In this document: positions 46,561 to 57,786 of the stretch, in pieces | Layout: each line of letters opens with the position of its first letter | Numbering within the stretch: the first letter of the stretch is position 1 | Origin: Pteria penguin | Taxonomy: Eukaryota; Mollusca; Bivalvia; Pterioida; Pteriidae | Assembly: GCA_035048485.1 (NCBI GenBank) | Contig: CM068580.1 | Coordinates: 52,306,975 to 52,370,974, forward strand | Length of the DNA stretch: 64,000 nucleotides | Direction of reading: 5' to 3' | Notes under the pieces: model-generated | Told to the model about the DNA's origin: nothing | Database searches by the model: none | What the model saw: only the letters and a program-made list of their open reading frames with translations | Translations under genes and position numbers: made by a program

Positions 46561-48270
46561 GGTTAGTGCATAAAAATGTGTCAGTGGAAGGAGAGACGAT
46601 ATGACCATGGGAGCCCCCGTAATATACTATACAACTTGTCTTTACAATGAGCGGGAGGTGGAGGAGAATTGTGAAAATATATAGTTTAATGGCAGGAATC
46701 AGAACTATTTTTTGAATAATTAAAGATTTCTAAACTGAGGGTTGGGTAGGATATCAACCTAGATTAATATCAAGATAAATAAATAAGATAAAAGCGATTA
46801 TTTCATCTTAGATACATTTATGGTCTTTTTTAGAGTAGGGTTCTCGTCGGTAGTACTAGATAATTTGTGTGTGTGTCTGTGTGGTGTGTGTCTGTATGTA
46901 TGTGTGTGTGTGTGGGGGGGGGGGGTGTTGTATGTGTAGTGTAGTGTTGAAATCAATGTTAAATTGATGGACTTAATGTATATACGGTACTATCATTGGG
47001 AATTAATGACTTGATTTTCGGATTTGGATATTTGGAATTACATAGATACCCAAAGGTAGTTCCCGAGCCTCAACAGATAGAGGGGCACGTACACGTCTTT
47101 CGAGTGGGAAAGTCTGCAAGGCCGAAGGGGCCGATTGTTGCAGGGAATCAGGAGGCTTTCCCGAGAATAATTTAAATATCTCAGCAAATTGATAGCCTCT
47201 ATAGCGTCTTTGAACTGTATCTGACGCGGGTTTTACCTATACACAAATATATAAATGAAACACATAATTCATGTCAACAAATATTGATTTAACACTTGCA
47301 CGGATCTAAAAAAAAAAATAAATACATAAATATATAAAAATCGATGGACAGAAGTCCAGCACAATCAAGGGATCCAGACTATGATTGTCGAGAAATGATA
47401 CATGTATTTTTCTCCACTTCATTGTAATCAGAGCATATACCAGGGCATTCTGATGGATCATATTGCCTTTTCACTGAGTGTTTTAACCCACGATTATGTT
47501 GAAAAAATGAAGCAAATTGGTAGCATATGCAGTGCATTTGGACTGTTTCTGGCTAGTGATTGATTGATTTAACATAAAAACATTTACTTAACAAAGATGT
47601 CCTTGTCGCCCACCCCTTTTCTCCTGCCGGAAGGGGTGGGAAAGGGAGGAAAGGAGGTAATTATAAAGGGGAGTGCGTGCAATGGTTGAGTCTGCACTTA
47701 AATCCTTGAAGTATAAATGAGTTTAACCTCTCCCAATTTCCTCTTTCTTGACAATCGCTTAAGTGTTGATTAGAGATGGGTATAAATATCTAAAACCAAC
47801 ATGGAATCGATGGTTCGAATGTTCACAAGATGATCTAAATAGTTTGTAAAATACGTTTATACTGTCCAGATTGTGTCGGAAATGTGAAAACGCACAATAT
47901 CAAAGCATTACCTTGTGCCAATTATGGTAGAACGGAAGGTGAGCAATCGTCTGTTATTCAGAAATAGTTCTTATAAATCCAATTTTAAATTTTAAAAAAA
48001 ATGCGAAAAAGCGCAAATTTTTGCATCTCTGTCTGTCTGTTTCTCTCCCCCCCCCCTTTTCTATCACTTTCATAAGAATTTGAAAGTCACATGCACATTA
48101 GATCTACAATGTTTGAATTAACGATTATGCCAGTTGCCGTTAAAGGTCATATGTCTGGACAAACATGTTCATTGAAATTCAATTTAAGAGGAATAATTCA
48201 ATACCCCATGTAGATTTTTTTCCATTTTTACAACATCTTATGAAAACCTATATTTTGAACCTTAAAAAAT
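46560..48270. other. No recognised gene; GT-rich tract and hairpin
   Basis: A (GT)n-like tract ending in G10 lies at 46866-46927. A 10-bp-stem hairpin CCCACCCCTT..AAGGGGTGGG lies near 47609-47640. No coding match. Confidence 0.4.
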
Positions 48271-48272
48271 AA

Positions 48273-48274
<2 letters not shown>

Positions 48275-48342
<68 letters not shown>
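48275..48342. repeat. (TA)n microsatellite
   Basis: About 34 AT units, immediately left of the Tc1/mariner element. Confidence 0.95.
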
Positions 48343-48346
<4 letters not shown>

Positions 48347-48368
48347 ATATAAACTAGTGAGATATATA

Positions 48369-49846
48369 CTCAGGGACTTTAAAAACGCCTATCTAATATC
48401 ATGATAGTTTAATCAACGACTAGAGTAAATAATTGCATCAAACTTGATTTATTTCGAAAATTTGAATTATATTTGACAATATGATTGATACTATCACACG
48501 TTTCTTTTTATAATTGATTCGATTTCATCAGTTATGTGTTTTGTTTAGTAACGAATATGCCCCCCCCCCCCCATTTGCTTTAACGCATGCACGCAATCTG
48601 GACCGCATGGATTGACATAAAGTTCGAATTTTTCTCATAGGAATACTATTCCACTCTTCTTGAAGAGTACGTGCCAACTCATCCACAGTTCTAGGTTGAC
48701 AGTGACGCTTACGTAAGCATCTCCCCAACTCATCCCACATGTGCTCTATAGGACTGAGGTCGGGTGAACGTGCTGGGAAATCCATTACATTAATTCCCTG
48801 GATGTTTAGAAAGTTAAGGTGACTCTAGCCGTGTGCGGACGTGCGTTGTCTAGTTGAAACGTCAACGGACTGTTGACAGTTTGATGACGTTGAATTAATG
48901 GAAGGGGCTCAGGCTTTAAAACGACATCGATGTAGCGCCTCGCGGTAAGAGTGTTCCTCAAAATAATCAGTGATGACTTGAAATGTTGACTGATTGAAAC
49001 CATGATGCCACCACCGCCAAATTTGTCACGCTCAATTATGCAGTTTGCGTCAAAACGCTCATTGCGTCTCCTATAAATGCGCTGTCTTCCGTCAGCCATG
49101 GACAAATTGAATCTTGATCCGTCGCTGAACACTACACCATGCCAATTACGTCGATTAGCAGTATGTTCTGGGACCAAGTTAGACGATTTATTCCGTGGCG
49201 AGGAGCCTTTTAATGAGCGACGGCATAGAAAACTTGCTCTTTCAATCGTCGGCGTACTGTCCAGGGGTGGATTTGCCTACCGTGACGACCTATCACATCC
49301 CTTGACGTGCTTACAGCTGTCGCAAACCTGTCACGTAGATGACGTTGCCATATGAAAACGTCCTGACGTCTTGTCGTTACGCGTGGCTGACCACTTCGAG
49401 GACGATCCTTAACAACTCCTGTGGTCCAATACTTCCGTACAAGTCTCGTGGTTGTAGACAAATGGACGTTGAAGCGTCCTGCGATGATACCTTGATTTAC
49501 GCTGGCGTCTACAAGGCCAAGAACAGCATACCTCTGTTGCTCACAGTCTCGGCATTTCAAGCGTTAGTTTTAATGAATCAAAGTTTGAAATCAGGATAGA
49601 ATAAAGGCACTAGGTACCAGTATACGTTATTTCTGAAGAAAATGACTCAATGTAGAGCACGTGGTCGAGTACTTTTTGAAAAGCGCACGGGTGAGCAGTA
49701 TTACGTTATGGTCGAGTGATTTGTCTCACCGATAGCATGAAAGTTACCGCAATAACACAATATCAAGCAGATATTCAAATCGATTTATTTTCAAAACATT
49801 TATGTTTTACATGAAAAAACATATAGGCGTCTTTAAAGCCCCCGAG
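48369..49846 (-). mobile_element. Tc1/mariner transposon, 1,478 bp
   Basis: Ends CTCAGGGACTTTAAAAACGC at the left and, as complement, CTCGGGGGCTTTAAAGACGC at the right, both followed by CTAT, flanked by TA at 48367-48368 and 49847-49848. Length, TA target and a single transposase frame are typical of the superfamily. Confidence 0.9.
48530..49560 (-). pseudogene. Tc1/mariner DD34E-type transposase, broken
   Basis: On minus, an N-terminal DNA-binding part reads MKCRDCEQQRYAVLGLVDAS, then RLVRKYWTTGVVKDRPRSGQ and the helix-turn-helix region around GRHGRQIHPWTVRRRLKE. The catalytic part has the first Asp in VVFSDGSRFNL, the second in FQLDNARPHTA and the Glu in DLSPIEHMWDELGR. The transposase cuts and pastes the element at TA sites. 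Breaks: a TAA after FYAVAH (about 49210), a frameshift near 49175 before EHTANRRNWHG, and a frameshift near 48806-48790 between RVTLTF and NIQGINVMDFPARSP. Length without breaks is near the usual 340 residues. Inactive, but all three catalytic residues survive. Confidence 0.9.
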
Positions 49847-49849
49847 TAT

Positions 49850-51790
49850 ATTAGGAATTAAAATCCAAGTTTAGAAAAAATGAAGATATAGGAAGGATTT
49901 TCAGAGTAATGCAGGAATAATAAGGTCTTCAATGACATCACGAAAAATCTTGAAAATAACAAAAGAAATTAGTTTTAACTAAATAGATGAAACTCGCATA
50001 GTTCTTTTTATGTGTATAATAGCAATGTAATTATGTGCTTAAACATCAGAACATGATATTCTACTTGTCATTTTGGAAATTCCGGTCACCCAATAGTAAT
50101 TTCCAATGTTGTTTTCATATACATATATTAATAGCTCAAACGTACCGACTTACAAACAGTAGAAATACTGTTAAATCTTTCACTAGAAATGAAAGTTCGT
50201 ATTGAATATTTTGTATATGAAATGCATTTGATCTTCATGTTTACTTAGTGTATGAAATAAGCTTTTATGTTGACATACGACATGCACGAACAGGATTTCA
50301 GTACAATGTTTCAGTGCATATGTACATCAATATAATGTGTTGGTACCATTAATTCTTCATTTTGATGCAAATGAGGTTTCAGTATATGCCGATACAACTG
50401 TATAAATTAGAATGGTTTTAACAACTACAACGATAATATATTTCGAGGTTCAAAATCTTTTCTACTTGTACCGAAATGTCTTATTACTGTACCGAAAAGA
50501 CCACGTACCGATATGCCCTTGCATCCAAATATTTATAACCCCTTATACTTAGTCCGAACGACTTGGAACCTCTGACTTATATAAGTAAACATTGCAACAG
50601 ACTACAATATAGAAGCTTTTTAGTCGAATAAACAAACGAGGTCATCCGCACAAGTGAATAAGTACATGTATATCAAATACATTAAAAACAAAACAATCCA
50701 TCTATACTGAAGCGTAAGATAGCCATGATCAAGACATTAACTTGTACGTTTTGATCGACATAGCGCAAGAATATTTTTCACATAACTTAATCTCATAAAC
50801 AAGAGTACACTAAACCTATCTATATGAGCAAATTTCAATATGTTAAGCACAGATTCTTCAACTTTAAATATTTCAAGATAGTAACTTAAATCTTCATTAG
50901 CATCTTTAAAATTTTAAGATAGTATCTTGAATTTTTAAGTTAGTAAGTTGAATATTCAAGATAGTATATTGAATTTTCAAGATGGTTAAGTTGACTTTTC
51001 AAGTTAGTAAGGTGAATTTTTATGATAAGATAACAAATTAAGCGGCCCTAATTGGCATCCACATGTTATCGTTTTTATTTCAGTTTTCAATAAAAGAACT
51101 TTGCATCCTTTCAACAAATTAAGATCTCCTTCATATAGATGGACTTTTTTCTTTACTTATAAGGGTCGGGAGAATTGAAAAGCTAGAGCATGGATTTTCC
51201 AGCATACGTGCGTGAATGGAGCGGGATTTGGTTTATTAGAGTAAGTTCATTTCAAATATATTCTAAAAGGATTCATGCGCTTCACGAAATTTGCGCATGG
51301 TGAACCAGAATTATATTCCATGAACAAAAACAAAAATAAATATTAAGACAGTCACTCCTTTAAAATTACCTATTTATTATGGTAATCCAGTTTTTAATTC
51401 TATTTGATTTATGAAATCAACAATTGTTCTTCCTACAAGCCAGACCACGACACTTTAAACAGTCTGCCATGTTGCATCATCCCATAATGCGCACTGTGCG
51501 TGCAGAAAGTGAACGCTGATCGACTGGACTGGGTCTTCCTTTATAGGTCCCAGTGCGGTAAGATATGAATGTCAATTTGGCCGATCCACTGTCTTTGAGG
51601 CACATCACTAAATCAGATAGTCTTTACGACACAACAATACAATTCTTAGACTTAGTGCACGCTAACCTTTATGTAGCTCGTCCAACCAAACAGTGAATTA
51701 ATTTTGGTGTAAAAGTCCTATCCTTGTGACAACTTCCACCACCGATATTATTGAACCCGCACTTACACAGCTTCCATTGTTACATGTATA
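49850..51790. other. AT-rich spacer with a 22-bp-type repeat
   Basis: No gene. At about 50876-51035 loose units TTCAAGATAGTA-TTGAATTT recur about every 22 bp (6-7 units). Confidence 0.45.
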
Positions 51791-51796
51791 TATTCA

Positions 51797-51955
51797 GAGG
51801 CGGATCCAGAAGATGAAGTCGTTAAGGTGTTTGGAGGAGGGCCAAAGGGCCGACCAGAGGCGCGTAGTGCCGAAACGGCAGGGTACAGGAGGGGATGCAT
51901 CACCTCCTGTAGGGGGTCTCCCCCGACATTTTTTTTTTAATTTCGAGTAAAATGG
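51797..51955 (+). mobile_element. hAT-like terminal fragment
   Basis: CAGAGGCGGATCCAGAAGAT starts a G-rich stretch (GGAGGAGGGCCAAAGGGCC, GGGGTCTCCCCC) ending in T9. It matches the CAGTGGCGGATCCAG end type. The other end was not found. Confidence 0.45.
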
Positions 51956-51959
51956 TGCA

Positions 51960-52433
51960 ATCTGATACATTTTTAAACCTTTTTTAAAATAATGACACAA
52001 GGTCTTTTTTATGTCTGCTGAAGAAAAAAGCCATAAAATCACAGCTATTTTGTGACTTTATTTCTTTATTATTAACTTTGATATGGCGCCGAAATTGCAT
52101 ATATTTTACATAGTTTCCCTTAAAGTAAATTTACAATGTTAGAATGCATACGTGTACATAGTAGTACTAATACTGCATGTACATGAGTTCTAAAGTCTAT
52201 CTTGATCTAATGTAATAGTAAGTACATCGATATAGATAAACATTGAACTTTGAACCAGCATTTTATTTAACAACAAAAATAAATTAGAATAAAATTAACA
52301 ACAACATTTTCATGTAACAACAAAAGTGATTAGATATGGAATGTATGAGTTACTTTCAAAGTAAACACCACTCAGTCATATATGTAGCAAAATACATTAT
52401 GCATAACATAAACATAAAAATAGAATATGATCG
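51960..52433. other. No recognised feature
   Basis: AT-rich; nothing recognised. Confidence 0.3.
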
Positions 52434-52443
52434 GACAAAACTT

Positions 52444-52715
52444 AGATTGATTGATTTTTGTTTAACGTCACACCACAAATATTTCACGTATATGGTGACG
52501 GCATCTGTCTGATGCGGGGCATACAAATTTTGACCTTTGCAACGGACCGACCCGAAGCAGTGAGGGATCTTTAACGTGCCATGCATACCACGACACGGGG
52601 CCGCGGCTTTTACTGTCTCATCCGAAAGACAGGACACCGGCATGACCAGAGCAGGAATCGAACCCCGGCCTCCCGATTAGGAGTCCAGCGCGATACCACT
52701 AGGCCACGCCGGCTT
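52444..52715 (-). mobile_element. SINE (second subfamily) with 10-bp TSD
   Basis: On minus it starts AAGCCGGCGTGGCCTAGTGG with B box GGGGTTCGATTCC and ends in GTTAAACAAAAATCAATCAA. GACAAAACTT lies at 52434-52443 and 52716-52725. Body near-identical to 27731 and 31188. Confidence 0.93.
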
Positions 52716-52766
52716 GACAAAACTTCGAAGGACATGAACTTACCTTAATGGAAAGGAAAAGGCAAA

Positions 52767-52768
<2 letters not shown>

Positions 52769-52835
<67 letters not shown>

Positions 52836-52837
52836 TA
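52769..52837. repeat. (AAT)n microsatellite
   Basis: About 22 ATA/AAT units. Confidence 0.95.
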
Positions 52838-52998
52838 AAGGACACTTAGGGGGAAGGGGGGGGGGGGGGAGTAGCCGCACCGGCTTTGCGCCTGTTATTA
52901 TATTAGCACCATAACGGCGGTGGGATCGTTTCCTATATTGGTTTCCAGTTATTTATCTAAAAGTGTTATTTGCTAAGGCTTTAATTCGTAAAAACCTA

Positions 52999-53167
52999 GG
53001 GGCAGGCTTGGTGTAGTGGTTAAGCGCTTGGCTTGCGGCGCCGACGATCCGGGTTCGATTCCCGGGTTGCGCCACTATGTTTAAGAGGTTGGTAACCTCC
53101 TGCTTCCATGTCGCGATATAACTGAAATATTGTTGAAAGCGACGTAAAACACCAATCAACCAACCAA
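52999..53167 (+). mobile_element. Second SINE family, 169 bp, 12-bp TSD
   Basis: The head GGCTTGGTGTAGTGGTTAAG (A box) with GGGTTCGATTCCCGGG (B box) is a near-complete tRNA-like sequence. A short body ATGTCGCGATATAACTGAAA, TATTGTTGAAAGCGACGT and the tail AACACCAATCAACCAACCAA follow. CGTAAAAACCTA lies at 52987-52998 and 53168-53179. It shares only the final GACGTNAAAC block with the longer SINE. Confidence 0.9.
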
Positions 53168-53264
53168 CGTAAAAACCTATACGGAAGTTATTAAATACCA
53201 GTAATTATATTGTAGCAGTAAGTGTCATGCTTGCAGTTGATCAATCTTTGGTGCCGGTAACATC

Positions 53265-53355
53265 CCGATAGTCCGACGGTCCGATAGTCCGACGTTTCGA
53301 TAGTCCGAAGGTCCGATAGGCCGACGGTCCGATAGTCCGACGGTCGAATAGTCTA
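53265..53355. repeat. 16-bp minisatellite
   Basis: CCGATAGTCCGACGGT repeated five times in exact 16-bp steps from 53265, then a decayed sixth unit. Confidence 0.9.
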
Positions 53356-53880
53356 AAGAGATTTTCATGTAGCCCACGATCGCGCCATCGTATCCTGGAA
53401 TTAAAGGGTGGATGCGCGATGACGATGACGCGAATGCAAAATGATAAGTAGTCTAGGACGGCACCTCAGAACACTTGAATTTCCCGCTCGATAAACTTTC
53501 GACCAATCAGAGGCCGGCATTCAAAAATCATGTGACTTCCGGTCGTGACGTCATCGTCGACCCCACTCCTGACCCCTTAAGTAAGAAGTCAACGATGTGA
53601 ATACCTCGTCAGCAGTTTTTGAGAGAAAATCATAGAGTTATCTCCATTGTTCGGTTATACAATGGAAATGTAACGTATTGCTACTATACGGACGCAAAAT
53701 ACCAGGAATACAAAATGGGGTCGCGACGTGTTTAAACGGGGCATCATCAGTTTTAGATTATTGATGTAAATTACCAAGTAATTGATGTCATATTACTATG
53801 GCGATTGTACCACAGCTGACAGTATCATATGAATATAATATGTGTTACAAAAGGAATAATAAAGAACGACAACTCTAATC
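53356..53880. other. No recognised gene
   Basis: Relatively GC-rich for this window. No frame or repeat recognised; flank of the broken C2H2 gene. Confidence 0.3.
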
Positions 53881-53892
53881 AAAGTGCAATCT

Positions 53893-53898
53893 TTTATT
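53893..53898 (-). promoter_or_regulatory. AATAAA polyadenylation signal candidate
   Basis: AATAAA on the minus strand about 180 nt past the stop of the C2H2/acidic frame; plausible 3' end for it. Confidence 0.4.
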
Positions 53899-54077
53899 GA
53901 TAAAGTACAATACATATCGACAGCTCTATTAAAAGTACAATATTTCATTGATGCATTTTTAGTTTTGCAAATCAGTGGCTAGAATCCAAGAATTAAACTT
54001 GGAAGGCCATAGTAACCATTTCACATAATATTGTTTATTAGATCCATTGCCTTTAGTCTTTAGAATCTTTTCCATCT

Positions 54078-54615
54078 TTATATGTCCTCATCACTTCCAT
54101 CACTTTCATCTGTTTCTTCGTCAGTGTCTCCCTCCCACATTTCATTCAATATGTGTTTATGTTTCTTGACGGCCATTCTAATGGCTTTATCTTCCTCGTA
54201 TCCGTCTTCATTCAATCTTATGACATCGCGCATGACAGTACGATGAACAGAACCGTTCTGAAGCTGTAACATGTATTTGATGACGGTGATATATTAATCC
54301 ATGCACTGTTTTGCGTCCTTCTTGGCTAGTTTCTTTCGCTTCTTCTTCCGTCATGCCTTCTTTTTCATATTTTTCTACTTTCTTCGCCCATTCCTCTTCA
54401 TTGTCTGCTTTAGTCAAATTCATCATCGTCACAAAAGACTCCCCTTCTCTATTCTCGTCATCGCTTTCTATACTCTCGTCTATAGACTCATCGTCACTAT
54501 CCCAAAGCGTGTCATCGTCTTCCCTTTTCCTTTTTCTGAAACACTATTCTTACCCGTGTCTCTGTAGATCGTGTATGTTATCAGGCACCACTCCACAGTC
54601 GTCACAGGACGGCAT
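54078..54615 (-). pseudogene. C2H2-finger plus acidic/Glu-rich protein, broken
   Basis: From an ATG at 54615 (minus) the frame reads MPSCDDCGVVPDNIHDLQRH, a single finger with CxxC and paired His. It crosses TAA and TAG, then goes on as CFRKRKREDDDTLWDSDDES, a basic run followed by an acidic one, and NLTKADNEEEWAKKVEKYEK with GMTEEEAKE. After a frameshift (about 54320) and one more TAA it ends LQLQNGSVHRTVMRDVIRLN, DGYEEDKAIRMAVKKHKHIL and DTDEETDESDGSDEDI. This order (N-terminal finger, KRKRE, acidic stretch, helical EEW..KVEKY, conserved C-terminal helices) resembles a multicopy invertebrate family of unknown function that I cannot name. The first stops sit at GGGTAAG and could instead mark a splice donor. 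The 1.86-kb tandem unit begins 64 bp upstream of the ATG. Confidence 0.6.
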
Positions 54616-55195
54616 GTCTGGCTGTTGTACACACGTCTGATCCGTAGCAGTGTGGATATCACTGTATATGTCTCTGCACGAAGGTAGAATAATTGTTTTG
54701 CATTTCATCGGTGAAACGAGCATTTAGGACATGATGTGATCGGCGATTCATTAATCAACTACTTGTAATTATACGCTAATTCACGCATGTAAAACGATGA
54801 TTACTGAACGACAGGTATTGGTCGTATGATTATCAAGACCTAGATTAATATCGCTGTCTGATTGGATAAAACTGATTAGGCATGATCACGTGGTCAACCA
54901 ATATCAAAGACGAGTCCAGATTTTACACAGGGATGCTGAAAAACAGCAAACATTCGTACGATGATTAGTGATAAATGTTCGAAGTTCAGATTTTGATATA
55001 TGACCTTGAAGAAAGAAAGTCGACTGATATTTAAAATAAACGTAGTAGCATAATGTACATTAATGATTCGCACCAAAGCTGTATGCCGTCTATCACCCCT
55101 ACAGGTTATAAATGGCCGTCATTTTGTACTGTTGCACAGGGAAATATCATTGCTTTACTGCTTACAGTATGATAAAAAGCATACCGGTTTAGGGA

Positions 55196-55757
55196 GTAAT
55201 AAAGTATGTACATTGTAACATGATGAGCAGCCACGGACCTTTAATGTGCATACCACCCAATTAACTTGCATAAAAGTGTGAAATAAAAGATAACCACACT
55301 GTAACATGTTTTGTTGCTGATTAGTAGCCATTGTAGCCACTAAAGCATTAAAAGTAAATAATTCGTCTTTTATTTAATCATTCAGAGAGAGAAATTGGAA
55401 TATTGGAATAAATTCAATCTGAAGTTGTTCATGCGCCGGATCGAAAGATCTGGGCCATATTGTTTTTGTTCTGGTTAGTGGCTGTTATAAACCTTCGCCA
55501 TAACTTTTGGACCCTAAAAGATACACTTCATATTTGGCATGCATACTCCACTAATGAAGCCCTTTTAATTGACACCAGACAAGGTCAATGACCTTGAGAC
55601 CTTCACTGTGACCTTCGTGCTAAAAATAACTTTTTCGGACTTTGTTGCCGCCGGGGACCGCTTTTTTTTTTTTTTTTTTTCTTTTTTTGTTTTTTTGCTT
55701 TTCACTTTTGAAAGGGTGTTGTGGCCCCCACTTTTCACTGCCGAACTACGCCACTGC
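55196..55757. mobile_element. Replacement segment in tandem unit 1, with hAT-like end
   Basis: The segment differs from units 2 and 3. It holds a decayed tandem-core piece (55480-55640, GACAAGGTCAATGACCTTGA) and a poly-T run, and ends GAACTACGCCACTG, the complement of CAGTGGCGTAGTTC, another common hAT-type end. Confidence 0.5.
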
Positions 55758-57591
55758 ACGTATATATTGAAACGGAATAGTTTTTTACGTAGTATTAAAA
55801 GTCTAATACTAAAAAAGTATCTGAACTTATTCCCGCGATGTTATCTGTTGTGATCTCTTCCTTAATGCACGGGACAGGTGTAACCATCATACAAGTAACA
55901 TGATCATGTTTTGTCAGTGAAACATTCTGCGATAACCTATATTACCTCACTCTTTTGAATCGGGTGTCCGCGCTTCCTCCCTTTATGATATTTCTCATCA
56001 GTGATAATAATTCAACATTCTAAACTCTGAAATTCCAGTTCATTTTAAAGTGTCCAGTGCACATGGTACATCATTCACAAATATTCACGATATGTATTAT
56101 TCATAAAACTGGTCATGATGTAGAGACAAAGGCCATCCCTCAATTTCAAACCGTATTGGAGTGAGTACTTAACGGTAAACTCTAATTTCGAGTTGATTTG
56201 CTTTATTCCACACTCTACGTCCGGTACGCTGAAAAGATATTGACTTATGATTGATTAATCGACATCTTGACCGTTACGGTGTCATTTCATGGTTCATTGC
56301 CTCTTGAAGCTAATAGAATGTTCACTAGAAGGTGGTGTTTTATACTGAAGTAAGACATTTGAAATGCGTATCTACTGAATAATGCGAATGTGTGGCTAAT
56401 AGTATCACGAAGGTAGAATAATTGTTTTGCATTTCATCGGTGAAACGAGCATTTAGGACATGATGTGATCGGCGATTCATTAATCAACTACTTGTAATTA
56501 TACGCTAATTCACGCGTGTAAAACGATGATTACTGAACGACAGGTATTGGTCGTATGATCATCAAGACCTAGAGTAATATCGCTGTCTGATTGGATAAAA
56601 CTGATTAGGCATGATCACGTGGTCAACCAATGTCAAAGACGAGTCCAGATTTTACACAGGAATGCTAAAAAACAGCAACCATTCGTACGATGATTAGTGA
56701 TAAATGTTCGAAGTTCAGATTTTGATATATGACGTTGAAGAAAGAAAGTCGACCGATATTTAAAAGAAACGTAGTAGCATAATGTACATTAATGATTCGC
56801 GCCAAAGCTGTATGCCGTCTATCACCCCTACAGGTTATAAATGGCCGTTATTTTGTACTGTTGCACAGGGAAATGTCAATGTTTTACTGCTTACAGTATG
56901 ATAAAAAGCATACCGATTTAGGGAAGCCGACTGATGTCTGAATAAATGGAAGTGTTGTATTCATGGGACAAAGGAAATCACGGGATGGGAATTGTGAAAC
57001 GGGAACAGAAACACGTCAAGAGGTCTTCTGTCTTAAGAAAGGGGTTAAACAAGGTGGCTTTTTATACCCTTTACTTTAAGCATGAAAGTCATGTAAAAGA
57101 ATATTGGTCATTTGTGAAGAACCTTGTGATACGTATATCTTCCCACGAGTTGGTGCTCTTAAACTTACAGAAGATACTTATCACGTATATATTGAAAAGG
57201 AATATTTTTTTTACGTAGTATTAAACTTCTAATACTAGAAAAGTATCTGATCTCATTCCCGCGATGTATTCTGTTGTGATCTCTTCCTTAATGCACGGGA
57301 CAGGTGTAACCATCATACAAGTAACATGATCATGTTTTGTCAGTGAAACATTCTGCGATAATCTATATTACCTCACTCTTTTGAATCGGGTATCCGCGCT
57401 TCCTCCCTTTATGATATTTCTCATCAGTGATAATAATTCAACATTCTAAACTCTGAAGTTCCAGCTCATTTTAAAGTGTCTAGTGCACATGGTACATCAT
57501 TCAAAAAAATTCACGATATGTATTACACATAAAACTTGTCATAATGTAGAGACAAAGGCCATCCCTCCACGTATTTATACACATACATAGT

Positions 57592-57786
57592 CATGCGCGG
57601 ATCCAGAATTTTTTGTCAGAGGGGCTCCAACCAAAACAGGTAAATTTTTCTCTTAGACGAGGGGGGGGGGGGGGTTCCAACCCCAAAAATGCCCAAATAT
57701 TTACCTTTTTTTTGGTAAAATTTTCGGATTCCAGGGGGGGGGTTTCCAGATCCCCCTAACCCCCCCCCCCTCTGTATCCGCGCATG
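57592..57786. mobile_element. 195-bp MITE with 5-bp TSD in tandem unit 2
   Basis: Ends CATGCGCGGATCCAGA and TCTGTATCCGCGCATG. The flanks ATAGT occur on both sides, and related sequence at 59991 (CATAAATAGTGGAATCGC) gives the empty site. The interior is two G-rich/C-rich halves that are inverted to each other (GGGGTTCCAACCCC, CCCCCTAACCCCC). Confidence 0.8.

Noticed and set aside
52999..53075. Functional tRNA gene
   Set aside because: The tRNA-like head is fused to a SINE body and flanked by a 12-bp TSD.
56946..57218. 90-codon frame in tandem unit 2
   Set aside because: Unit 3, nearly identical, has a TAG in the middle, and unit 1 lacks the segment.
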